The notes under the pieces are model-generated. The model searched no databases and had not been told where the DNA came from. It saw nothing but the letters and a program-made list of their open reading frames with translations. The translations under genes and the position numbers were made by a program. Shown here piece after piece: positions 1-9,809 of a stretch of 64,000 nt of DNA. This DNA comes from Acanthornis magna (taxonomy: Eukaryota > Chordata > Aves > Passeriformes > Acanthizidae): NCBI GenBank assembly GCA_036785705.1, contig JAWUZG010000004.1:11645501-11709500 (forward strand), in the 5' to 3' direction. Position 1 is the first letter of the stretch. Every line of letters starts with the position of its first letter.

Positions 1-1043
1 TACAAAACTGACCAGCCTGTAGTACCTCTGGTCTTCCTTTATTCTGTTTTCAAAACAAGGGTAATATTTCCCCCTTTCCTGTCAGTGGAAGCTTCACTGG
101 GGCACCATGACTATTTAATTACAATGGGTAGCATGTAGTGAAAAATCTCAAAGGAAATAACAAACCTTATCATGAGTAAGCACTTTTATTCATAAATACT
201 CCTTTATACATCTTTAATACATTTTAAATCTACATCATTTACATCTTGAATCTCCTTTAGTGCTTTATGACACTATGGAGAACTTGAACTGGGATCTGCG
301 CCTTGTTTGAAACCCTTAATAGACATTTGGAATTACAAGTTCTGGCTGTTGCTAAAAGTGAGCAATTATAATGAAAGGAAGATCTTAGTCAAAACCAAAC
401 AGTCACTGAGACTGTCTCCTCAAAGGGCAAGACCTTTTAAATAATATACTATTATGATACAGACATGATCTATAGTTCAGAATCCTTTCTTCAACAAATC
501 TCTTTAAGATTTGAACATCTGGAAAGAGTGGTGACATTAAGTGGGTATAAGAATGTCCTGTCTAGAAAAATGAGGAATGTTAGAATGAACTGTCAGACCC
601 ATAAACTATGCCCTGGTGCAAGAAACTGTTTGACCCTACTTGAAGGAGTTTTTCATTGAAAAGGCTTCCTTCTAGCAGTACTTTTAGACAAAAATACACC
701 TGAGGAAGGACTGTTCTGAAAAAAAAAATGCTGAAGTCTTCACTAAATTATTCCCCCCACCCCCGCCCCACAGAATGCAAAATATGTTTATGTCTTAAAT
801 GCTTGTGTAGCTCTTTAAAGTGGAATAAATTGTGCCCTTATGACACCCTATTACATGATTAATTGAAACTTTCATGTAGACTATGACCCTGAAATAGCTA
901 TTTGGTATGCATTTTTTGAGATGTAAAAGCAAGACTGTTATTGACCCAAAATACATTATCAGGGAATTCTCAGAACGGGTTTTTCAATCAAACTCAGACA
1001 GATTTAAAAAATATATATTTTCAGTAAAAGAACTGTGGTTTTC

Positions 1044-1047
<4 letters not shown>
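1..1047. other. unique AT-rich non-coding sequence
   Basis: No recognisable gene or transposon. The open frames here are short and have no family resemblance. The only compositional oddity is a C-run cluster at 753-769, which read on the minus strand gives a GC-box-like GGGGCGGGG. A short A-run lies at 719-728. Confidence 0.6.

Positions 1048-1087
<40 letters not shown>
1048..1087. repeat. poly(T) run, 40 bases
   Basis: An uninterrupted run of 40 T lies 25 bp upstream of a CR1 3' tail. Read on the minus strand it is a poly(A) tract. CR1 elements normally end in short octamer repeats rather than poly(A), so this run is probably not the CR1 tail itself. It could be a slippage-expanded homopolymer or the tail of an unrecognised minus-strand retroposed sequence. 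Homopolymer length is often unreliable in assemblies. Confidence 0.9.
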
Positions 1088-1095
<8 letters not shown>

Positions 1096-1111
1096 ACAGT
1101 TCTATTAAAAG

Positions 1112-1172
1112 ATTATTTGGATGATCTTGGAAGTCCTTTCCAACCCAAAGATTTCTATGATTTTATAACTCT
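1112..1172 (+). mobile_element. CR1 LINE 3'-terminal fragment
   Basis: The segment reads as a decayed CR1 3' end: a 'ggatgatcttggaagtcc' block, then 'tttccaaccc', then a degraded ATTCTATG-type terminal repeat around 1151-1165. This order (gatgatct, gtcctttccaacc, octamer) is the hallmark of the last roughly 60 bp of avian CR1. Extreme 5' truncation is usual for the family. No coding capacity remains. I infer a sense (+) orientation from the order of blocks. Confidence 0.8.
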
Positions 1173-3035
1173 ATATCCATGAAAAATAGTGGTTTACTTT
1201 TGTACTATCACATTTTTTCTTTCCTGTAGATTGAGAATACTCATTTTTTATGATTTTACTTTGTGATTTATTGTAAATGAATGGTGGTTGGACAATCAGA
1301 GCAAGGGTAGTAAGACCTTCATAGGTAAGAAAAGTGGATTTTTTTAAAATTGCTTTTAACATATAGGAGGAAATGTGTTGTATAAGGAAAATATATATAT
1401 ATACGTACATATCTGTATATATAAAGGAGTTCTGAAGCCTAATTTCCACAATTCATAAACAGTTTCTCTGAATGTGCCTGGCAGCCCCGTAAGGACAACA
1501 AAAAATTGAAATGACTCAGTCAGTCATAAGACACCCTATTCTGCTGAAAAGTAAGACTTGTAAGTAAAGACAGAGTCTAGAGTCTCTTATCATTGTAAGA
1601 TTGCACCTGCACATTTGTAACCAAGAGTGCCTAAGTTGGATAGCCATAGTCTTTTGTAATTTCTCTGCCAAGGAAGATAGTGCACCTTTTACTTCTATTC
1701 TGATCACAGTGAGCAAATCTGAAAAAGGAGTGATGCCTGAGTTCTACTCACCCAGCTGATTCAACTGCTATCACTGTAATAAAGAATTTTAATTATTGGT
1801 TCTTAAACCAATATTACTTTTCTTAATTGACAAACAAAAATATGTGAGCGTCTCTTGGAAGTCCCTTACCTAGTAAATATCATTATTAGTGGATTTCTAG
1901 AACTTATGAATTCTATTTACCCATTTTATTTGTCTATTTCTTCTGCAAATTAAATATAATTAATTCTTACAGTTACATTATATAGTTGACCAACACTCAT
2001 ATTTCCAATTTCCTATAGTCAGTTGCTTTTCATAGATGTACAAAAAACTATCCTGCTTTTCTTTTCATCCTGCCGGAATGTTTTTATAATGCTTGTTGTT
2101 CTCAGGTCAAAAAAGAACTAAGCAGCATTCAAAAGAATTCCATACTCTGCAGAAACATACTACTGGAAAATAGCCAGATCTCTTCAATTACAAAATAGGA
2201 ATATTAAAAATGGTGAAAGGACAATCGGTGTGCTTTAAATCAGTTTAGTACCTTAGAGAAATGTTCCAGCAGACAGTAGGGTTTTCTGCAGATAATTTTT
2301 CTGATATTAGAGCTTTTACTGAATGTAAATTACAGTGAATTAAAAACAACTTTGGCTGCCAAAAATTAAGATAAGAATATACTAGGTATGTAAACTACAA
2401 TTGTGCTTTTAAGTAATATGAGTAAAGCATTAATGGTATATTGGGTAGCATTTTTGTCTGACATCTACCTTGGGAATCAAAGCATTTCCTTCCTTAAAAA
2501 CACATTTCCAACATTTAACCTTTTACCCATTTAATCTAATATTAATTCTATGTTGATATATAATTTTATATTATTTTATATAACAAAGATGAGCTCTTAG
2601 TTCTTTTCATGTGTCAGTATATATTTCTTCAAATAGGAGAAAACTACCAAGGTGCATGAAAATGTTCTTTCTTTTTCAGAATTGCATTCTTTGTAATTGG
2701 AAAAGCTGAATGTTAGCCGTTTCCGAATAAGTGTGCAAGAGAGATGGAGGGCAAACTAGATTATTTTAAAAATTGGTGAAAATTTTTTACCACAGTGAGA
2801 GTAATATCTAATTAATAAATTACTAGGTATTACTGTAAATAAAATTTGGGTATGTTTGATAAAAAAATGTAAATTCTGAAAGTTTCCAAATGGTGATTGA
2901 TAACTGTTATACATGAAATGGGAGAATTTTGGCTTTTGCATGAAAGGTGACAAGGAATTGAATAGCTAGTAAAAGTTGGACCAGTTGAAGTTGTTAATAA
3001 AGTTCAAAACAAGGAGATTGTAAGTTAAAAACTTA
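1173..3035. other. unique AT-rich non-coding sequence
   Basis: Nothing recognisable. It contains short AT dinucleotide patches (about 1390-1402 and 2555-2585) and small chance open frames on both strands. No repeat-family signature or conserved-looking coding pattern was seen. Confidence 0.55.
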
Positions 3036-3384
3036 AGGTTTGAAGACTCAGGGGTCATATAAAACAGAAAACTTTATAAAATCATCTGAGTTCTTTTGCA
3101 GATCAGGCTGTGCTTGAAAAGAGACAAAACCCTTCACCCCATGCTGAGAGGCTAAATTTAGCTCCCCGACACTTGACTCCATGGAAACGTGAATTTTAAT
3201 GAGAGAATTTTCCCGCCTAAAAGTCTGAGGAACACCCCTGCCCGGAGACAACGAGCCATTGGTCAAAAGGACTTTACATCACCCCAGGACTCCATCCAAT
3301 GAACTGGACTTTAGAGGAACTCCACCAATCAGTTCCTACCTGGGAGGCGGGACAATGGGTGGTGCTGAGAGGGGCCAAGGGGGG

Positions 3385-3390
3385 TATAAA
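3385..3390 (+). promoter_or_regulatory. TATA box of the 3040-3727 LTR-like unit
   Basis: A TATAAA core inside a purine-rich 'ggggtataaaaatg' context, downstream of two direct CCAAT motifs and a GC-rich block. Transcription would be expected to start about 25-30 bp downstream, near 3412-3420. Whether it is active is unknown. Confidence 0.5.
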
Positions 3391-3670
3391 AATGTCACAG
3401 AGCCTCTGGATCCTGTGCTCTTTGCCTGCAGAAGTTACTGAGTCAACATGTGGGACTCTGCTCGGGACTAGCCCAGGCATAGCCCGGTGCTGGGAGAACT
3501 AGGCCGGCTTTCCAATCTTTCTCTTGCTTGGAATTGACCCCAGGCAAGCTTCAGCACTGTTGAGCTCCTTGTGTTGGGTCATTTTGCCTTTTTTTGTTGG
3601 CATTAAGTGTCTTTGATCACTGGGACCCGGATTTCTTTTATTATTTTATTCTTCCTGGTGTTGTGTTTTT

Positions 3671-3676
3671 AATAAA
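3671..3676 (+). terminator. poly(A) signal of the 3040-3727 LTR-like unit
   Basis: A canonical AATAAA followed by a T-rich downstream element at about 3684-3695, as expected of the R/U5 boundary of an LTR in + orientation. Confidence 0.5.
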
Positions 3677-3734
3677 TTTGAGTTTTCTTTTTTTTATAAA
3701 ACAAAGTGAGTTGCCTCGTTTTTGACAATAACTG

Positions 3735-4763
3735 CCTCCCTAGTTTCTACCTAGTGCAAAATTTCTCTGTCAAATAGCGTAACAATTAAAAAAAACCCAA
3801 AACCAACACAAACAGAAAGATATGCTAAAAATCAGAGAAGCAATATGTAATGTCAGGTTTTTTATGCTAGAAGTACTTCTCTGTCTTGTGATCATCATAA
3901 AGATGGTAAGTAACAAAGAGAAGAACATTGAGGACTGCATGACAAAAAATCTCAATCAGTCAAAAAGAAGCCCCATTGTATATACTGATCATGTTATTGA
4001 AAATGTTGTATATGAGCTTAGGATTAGAAATAAAATATCTAGAAATGTGTCCAGAATGTCTGTAAGTGTCTTAAAATGGTAAATATTAAGGACTTCTTAA
4101 TTTAGTGAAAACTTTATCATTGTCTAATTTGAAAGCTCTGAAAGACATTGGATCTGTGGGAAAATGAATTATGCTACAAAACAAGAATTGCAGAGTATGC
4201 TTAAATTAGTCTGGAAGTCCAATTGTTGCAACTGAATGTTACGCCATCTGGATGAGATAAAGAAGAGGAAACTGAAAAGTGTATTAAGACTAATAGAGCT
4301 GTAGATAAAATATGAATCACATAAAGATGTTAGTGAAAAGTTGAAACACAAGCTGTTGATACAGTCTACAGAACATGAGACACGCACAGACAAGCAATAT
4401 TAATATCAAAGCATGCTGGAAAATGACCAGAGAGATTTCTTCAGGCAATCAGTCCACAGGGATAAAAATAATATAGTAAGAAATAAACAAACTGTGATTG
4501 ATTTTTAAAAAATATCTGTGGGGAAAGAAGGCATCATGTAATCCATTGCCAAGGTAAGTTGAAAAGAAACTAGTGAGTAGGAAGAGGTTATTAATCAAAG
4601 TGATTACAATTTACAAAACAGACTGAGAAAATTAGCTAATTGGTAAACACCAGAAAGGAATTGAATTCATAATCATTGCTGGGGGAGTGGGGATAATTTA
4701 TATTTTCAGTTTTAAATATATTTACCATCAAAAAAAGGATAAAAATAATTAAATATGCACAAT
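3735..4763. other. unique non-coding sequence
   Basis: No gene or repeat recognised. A short A/C-only patch sits at about 3789-3812, similar in composition to the complement of the larger G/T tracts further on. An 86-codon open frame at 3822-4082 (+) shows no recognisable domain. Confidence 0.55.
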
Positions 4764-4830
4764 TAGTTAAGCACCGGAACAGGCTCTCCAGGGAAGTGGT
4801 GGATCTTCCTGGTGGAAGTGTTAAGAAAAC
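4764..4830 (+). mobile_element. CR1 LINE, left part of an LTR-split copy
   Basis: Matches the CR1 3' untranslated region as I know it: a 'ggaacaggct' motif, then 'ccagggaagtggtgga', then a 'ctggtggaagtgtt' block, in sense order. The match stops at 4830, where antisense LTR sequence starts, and the next CR1 bases in family order resume at about 5379. The two parts are therefore one element interrupted by a later insertion. It is non-coding and 5' truncated. Confidence 0.8.
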
Positions 4831-5378
4831 AGCCAGCAGTCAAGTATCTTGCAGCTGCACACTGACTCTCCTCCCATTGGTGGGGTCAGGGAGAGAACTG
4901 AAAAGGTAAAAGGTAGAAAACTCATGGGTTGAGATAAAGGCAGTTTAATAGGGAAAACGAAACCCGTACACACAAAGCAAAGCAAAACAAAGATTTAATT
5001 CAGTGCTTCCCACGGGCAGGCAGGTGTTCAGCTATCTCTGGGAAAGCAGAGCCCCATCCCATGTAACGGTGACTTGGGAATACAACCACTCTCACTCCAA
5101 ACAACTCCCCCCTTCCTCCTTCTTCCCCCACTTTGAATACTGAGCATGATGCCATATCGTCTGGAATATCCCTTTGGTCAGTTTGGGCCATCTGTCCTGG
5201 CTGTGTCCCCTCCCAGCCTCCCAGGCACCCACACGTCCTTGCCAGCATGGCAGTATGAAAAGCAGAAAAGGCCTTGGCTCTGTGTGAGTTCTGTCAGCAG
5301 TAACAGAAACATTTCTATTTTGTCAATCCTGTGTTCAACACAAATGCAAAACACAGGCCCATATCAACACACATCCTA
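4831..5378 (-). mobile_element. antisense LTR inserted in a CR1 element
   Basis: Member of an LTR group that also occurs at 27776, 38581 and 46133. Shared blocks in order on the + strand are the 'ctcatgggttgagataaagg' type motif with an inverted ATTAAA signal (TTTAAT at 4944-4949), 'cccacgggcaggcaggtgtt', 'catgtaacggtgacttggg', and the 'gatgccatatcgtctggaat' block followed by 'ggtcagtttggg'. The unit therefore reads on the minus strand. The conserved terminal 'tgtNgtggtttaacccc' end is missing, and the sense-5' end is cut short near 5370, so both tips are damaged. The TATA position found in intact relatives is mutated to a non-TATA sequence. There is no internal retroviral region. I believe the group is of the type usually called avian ERVL, but I cannot confirm the class. 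Confidence 0.8.
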
Positions 5379-5503
5379 CACAAGCAGATGTGGCATTTTG
5401 TGGTATGATTTAGTGGGCATGGTGATATTTGATCAAAAGTTGGACTTGGTGGTCTTTGAAGTCTTTCCCAGCCTTAATGGTTCTGTGAAAGCTGAAAGGC
5501 AGA
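5379..5503 (+). mobile_element. CR1 LINE, right part (3' end) of an LTR-split copy
   Basis: Continues the CR1 fragment at 4764-4830 in family order: 'agatgtggca', then 'tttagtgggcatggtg', then 'gttggacttggtggtct', then 'tttcccagccttaatggttctgtg'. It ends at the single remaining terminal octamer-like unit around 5490. Splicing out 4831-5378 gives a contiguous CR1 3' end of about 190 bp, which shows that the LTR arrived after the CR1. Confidence 0.85.
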
Positions 5504-8500
5504 TTGTCCTTCTTAAGGAAAAGGAAGTGTGACTTCCAAAATATAGACCCATGGATTTGCCTGTAGTCTGGTATATACTCTCTGAAATTATGTTAAATGA
5601 ATGTATTTAAACTGATTTCGGGCTTTCTCATGAGAAGAAAGAATTTTACAGTTCTGGGAGGTCTATCTGATGATTGGTATCTGCACTAAAATTTTCAGCA
5701 TGTAAATTGACTAGGATACAAAGAACAACAACAAAAACTCAGGCAACACTCCTGGACTACAAGTGCACTTAAATTGATAAAATGTCATCCACTATTGGCA
5801 GAAATTCTATGGATGTAGATGAGGAAAGTGCATGTTATTCTTTAACTACCAGGTTAAAATTGTACCAAAAAGAATCAGACGTGATGGGATTTTTTGGAAA
5901 GATTTTATGTCACCTTTGTTCTTTGTTTTATCATTGTCTGCAATGTTAAGCTATTCAAAGAGAAAGGTATATAACCTAAAATAATAGTAATTTAAATGCT
6001 TCTTGCAAATATGTTTCATATCCATGATCTGAAATTATTGATTGTGGAAATGTGTGGATTTTCAGAAAGACATGAGAATGACATTCAGACAAAAGTTAGT
6101 GACATTTTGTTTGTGGTTGTGTGCATTTTTTATTTGGGTTTGGGGAGAGCTGTTGTCTTCTTTTTGGTTTTTTTTAAGGAATCAAAAGTAACAGGGGAGA
6201 GGGATACTATTACATACAGTAAAATCTCATGGAAAAATTTTTCTTTCCAGATAAAGTGGATATAAAAGCATTAACAGGATTTTAAAAAATAAAAAATTAA
6301 GGCTTTTTTGATGTTTGCCTCTATGAAAGATAAGAGTGCACTTTACCATACCAAATATAACTGCCCGACTTGTAAATCAGTCTTAGTCTGTGCTCCCTTA
6401 GTAAAAGGAGGAAAATATGAATTTTGAAGGGAATGACTCATTGCACACTAAAGAAATACACGTGTGTTCTGATTAATTCCCCAAATATTTTTTTCTTTTT
6501 GTCTATGAGTGGGGGGAGCTGGATAACTACATCATCTGTAGGGATTTCAGAAATTTAACTGATAGACTCCTGTCCAGGTTGATTAGATGTTGGAGCAAAA
6601 TTTAATGAAAAATACAGTTTTATTTAAAGTAAACCATCATACAAAGATGGCAAAGTATTATATAGGGATTTAAAGATGGAAAAATTTATCTGGATTTTTT
6701 TTAGAAAAACAATCATTTAGGTAAACGACAAATTATAAATGGCTTACAAAAGGATAAAAAAAAGAAAAGGAAAGGAGCTGACCATTTTATTGTTGAAAGC
6801 TATATTGTACTGGATATATGAAGGAAAAGATAAATGACAGAAAAAATATAAGCATCTAATGAAGGATATCTAGCCAGATCCCAGGGAAGTTTAATTATGA
6901 GGATATGCTAAATTGGCCCAGAATAAGTTTACGCTCATTACTCTAAATGTTGTATCATGACAAAGTTTTCAGAATTATTTAGTACTTTCTATACAAAAAA
7001 TACAGTCTACAAGTCAGAGAAAGATCAACATCACAGGCAAAGTTACAGAAAGAATACCAAGATACTGTAGGATTTTTAAAATTATTATAAGAGGCATGAA
7101 CCAGGAAGATTATGTGTGATACCTTCAGGACACAGGGATGGGTCTTTCACTGTACACTCTTTGTGAGATTATAAGCACAGGAAAATTGAAGTAAAAGAAA
7201 ATTCAGTATGCATATTTATTTTTAACCAAAATTATAGCATGCTATCATTTGAAATTATAACACAGTAAATATATAACAAGAATAAGAATAATAGCTGATT
7301 ATTGCAGTGAAAATATGCTTACTATTAAATAACAGAAAGACCATTTTCTGTATTAGAATCCATGCAATTAAGGCAATAGAGGATTTAGAAATAAACATTG
7401 GTAAGCACCTTCAAAATAGTGAGGTGGAAAAATCCCAGTATTATTAAAATTCCATCTAAGATAGGTTTGCCTTGGTGATTGCATCCCTTTTGCCACCTTC
7501 TCTCTTTTTAAGTGTTCAGGAACCATCAAAATGAAAGTGCAATAATAGTAATTTTAATAGCAATAGTAATTACAGGAACCATGGTTGTTATTCTTATCAT
7601 AAGCAAGCGAGAAACACAATTTTAGTAAGTGTTGGATTGCAGACCAGTCAGGCATAGGATTACTGAAACGCCAAAAGAAGCTGCATCAACCTGCATGGTA
7701 TTTCTTTCAGAATCTGTGCTAACATACAACAATGTTTTTGAAGTTCTTGAGTTAACTGATCAGCTTATCAGCTCTCTGCCAAAAAAGTATCATATAGCTT
7801 CTATTATTACCTGCCTTGTAATGAATCACCTCTAGTGCTTGAATAATTAAATTGACTAATTTTAAGCTGAAATAAGAACAGGAGCTGTCAGTCACTAAAA
7901 GACATTCTCATAAATTATCTTGCTCACTGGCCTTTTTTTGTAAGCAGAACTTACCTTTGAAAGTAGCATCAGCAATAAACCTTTGGTAGTTAAATGCCTT
8001 CTATTCCCCATGAGTGCCTTCATAACTACAGTTTTCTTGGCAGTGAAGTTGTAATGACAGCTGTCATCAATAGACTTTCATGAAATATACCCTGACCTTT
8101 GGATGGTATATGTTACAGTTACTGTTCCAAAGCCTTTGGGGCCTTGAATTGGGATTTTACTCCCCAACGTAGCTGCATATTTTTAACACTTCTTAAAGTC
8201 ATCCAAGAAATTATAAGAGCTTTTCTTGTCAAGCTTGTTTTTTTTAAAATATGGAAACTCACAAAGAAGATAATTTGCTGTTGAAATGCAAATATTGGCT
8301 GAGAGACAACTATTTCATGGAGGGGTTCTGAAAAGAAAACATTTCACTGTGGAGGTCACACACTTAAAAAATTAAAGTTAATCTCTGCTTGACTATAAGA
8401 AAAAAAGAATGTAACAGACAGTTCTTAAAAGAGGCTCCTTGGAAATCAGAGTCACATAACTGCTTCTGTTATACTACAGAAATGTATGAGTTTTAAGAAC

Positions 8501-9749
8501 ATTTAAAAATAGCAAAACCCTTAGTAAGATAAAAAGGATGACAATAGAAAACTCATTAAAAGCTGAATCCCTGATGAACTATCCTACCAAAAGAATCAAA
8601 TCTGAAATACAAAACTGCCTTCTTAAAATGATGGTCCAAAATTTATTTTGCTGTGATGGTCATGCCATTTGCTTAAATGAATAAATAAAATTAATATCGC
8701 ATGTTTTAGACATGGTCTCGCCTCCCATGGCAACACAAAAGCATCATATATTCCTCTGTTTGAGGAGTTCTGCTAGAAGCTGTGAATGCAGAATTTTGAT
8801 ACTTGGTAAAACCTATGTTGATTGAGAACAAAGGTGTGTGTTGTTGCATCGTATCTAAAAGGAAAAGAAAAAAAGCAGAGAGGACTATATTTAGATAAAC
8901 AAGAAATCTACTTTTGATATTTAATGTCATTTTACAATGTTTTGCCAAGTGTTTCTTCTGCCAAAAAAAAATAGGAAACTCAACATTCTGTAGTTATAAA
9001 CTTCCAGTGGTAAAGATAGCTCTCAATGAACAGTTTACATGTTGATTTCAATATTTCCTTAGCATAAAATTATGCCAGTTTTCCTATTTTGTCTTCGTAG
9101 AATATATCTTGTCACTAACAAAAACACGGGCCCATTTTTTTGCTAAGCGTATCAATTTTAAAGCCATTTATTTTATCATATATGTCTTTGCTGAATGTAT
9201 ACACCAAAAACTTTCCCCATGTAACTTTCTAAACAAGAAACTTTTCCTGTTGAAGCCAAAATCTGTGAAGATCTTAGTGGGAGTGGCATTCTATTTCAAA
9301 TTTCTCAGATAATGCTGAGTTTACTTAAGAAAGAGTTTCACCAGCTATAGCCTTACTCCTCATAATCCTCCTAATCTATGGGATTAGTATAAAGCAGGTA
9401 AGTAAATGTTTAACCATGTCTTCAAAAGAACAGAGCTCACAAATGACAGTTAAGTCTTCCAGAAAAATAAGAATGTATCTTGAGTTTTACTGTTTATATT
9501 AATAAAATTAAGGAGTGTTTTTCATCTACAATAGTTCACAGATTTTCAAGCTTTTAATACCTTTTTAAAGAGATGTAGCACATGTTTTACCACACAAGTA
9601 ATAGACATATTTTTCAATGGTCTCTGGGGTTGTTTTTAGGTTGACTTCTATAAAAAGATAATCGCTTTTTTTTTTTTTTTTGGTAGCTTCTTGAACTTAA
9701 GACATCCCTGAACTCAATTTTCAGAAAACAGTTGCTATTTCAGAGAAGT
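5504..9749. other. unique AT-rich non-coding sequence
   Basis: No gene, transposon or structured repeat recognised over 4.2 kb. There are scattered short A and T runs (for example T16 at 9666-9681). All open frames are under 90 codons in AT-rich context and lack domain character. Old, unrecognisably diverged repeats cannot be excluded. Confidence 0.55.
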
Positions 9750-9809
9750 AAAAAGGAAAGGAAAGGAAAGGAAAGGAAAGGAAAGGAAAGGAAAGGAAAG
9801 GAAAGGAAA
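9750..9809 (+). repeat. (AAAGG)n pentanucleotide microsatellite
   Basis: About eleven nearly perfect copies of GGAAA/AAAGG over 60 bp, pure purine on the + strand. The array creates a spurious Lys-Glu-Arg-Lys-Gly reading frame. Likely polymorphic in length. Confidence 0.97.

Larger units (their letters stand above)
3040..3727 (+). mobile_element. probable LTR (solo), promoter-bearing, unknown family
   Basis: About 0.7 kb of locally GC-richer sequence laid out like a retroviral LTR on the + strand. It has CCAAT-type motifs (inverted near 3258, direct near 3296 and 3324), a GC-rich patch (about 3350), a strong TATA box (TATAAA at 3385-3390) and a canonical AATAAA signal at 3671-3676. A T-rich stretch and a 'ttgaca' end at 3727 follow. 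No gag, pol or env reading frame flanks it, so it would be a solo or truncated LTR. The outer edges are approximate because I found no target-site duplication. The roughly 280 bp between TATA and AATAAA is long for an R region, so a different promoter-plus-terminator repeat or a small retroposed transcript unit is possible. Confidence 0.55.

Noticed and set aside
5000..5532. 82- and 128-codon frames on opposite strands.
   Set aside because: Both lie in the LTR/CR1 composite; they are not genes.
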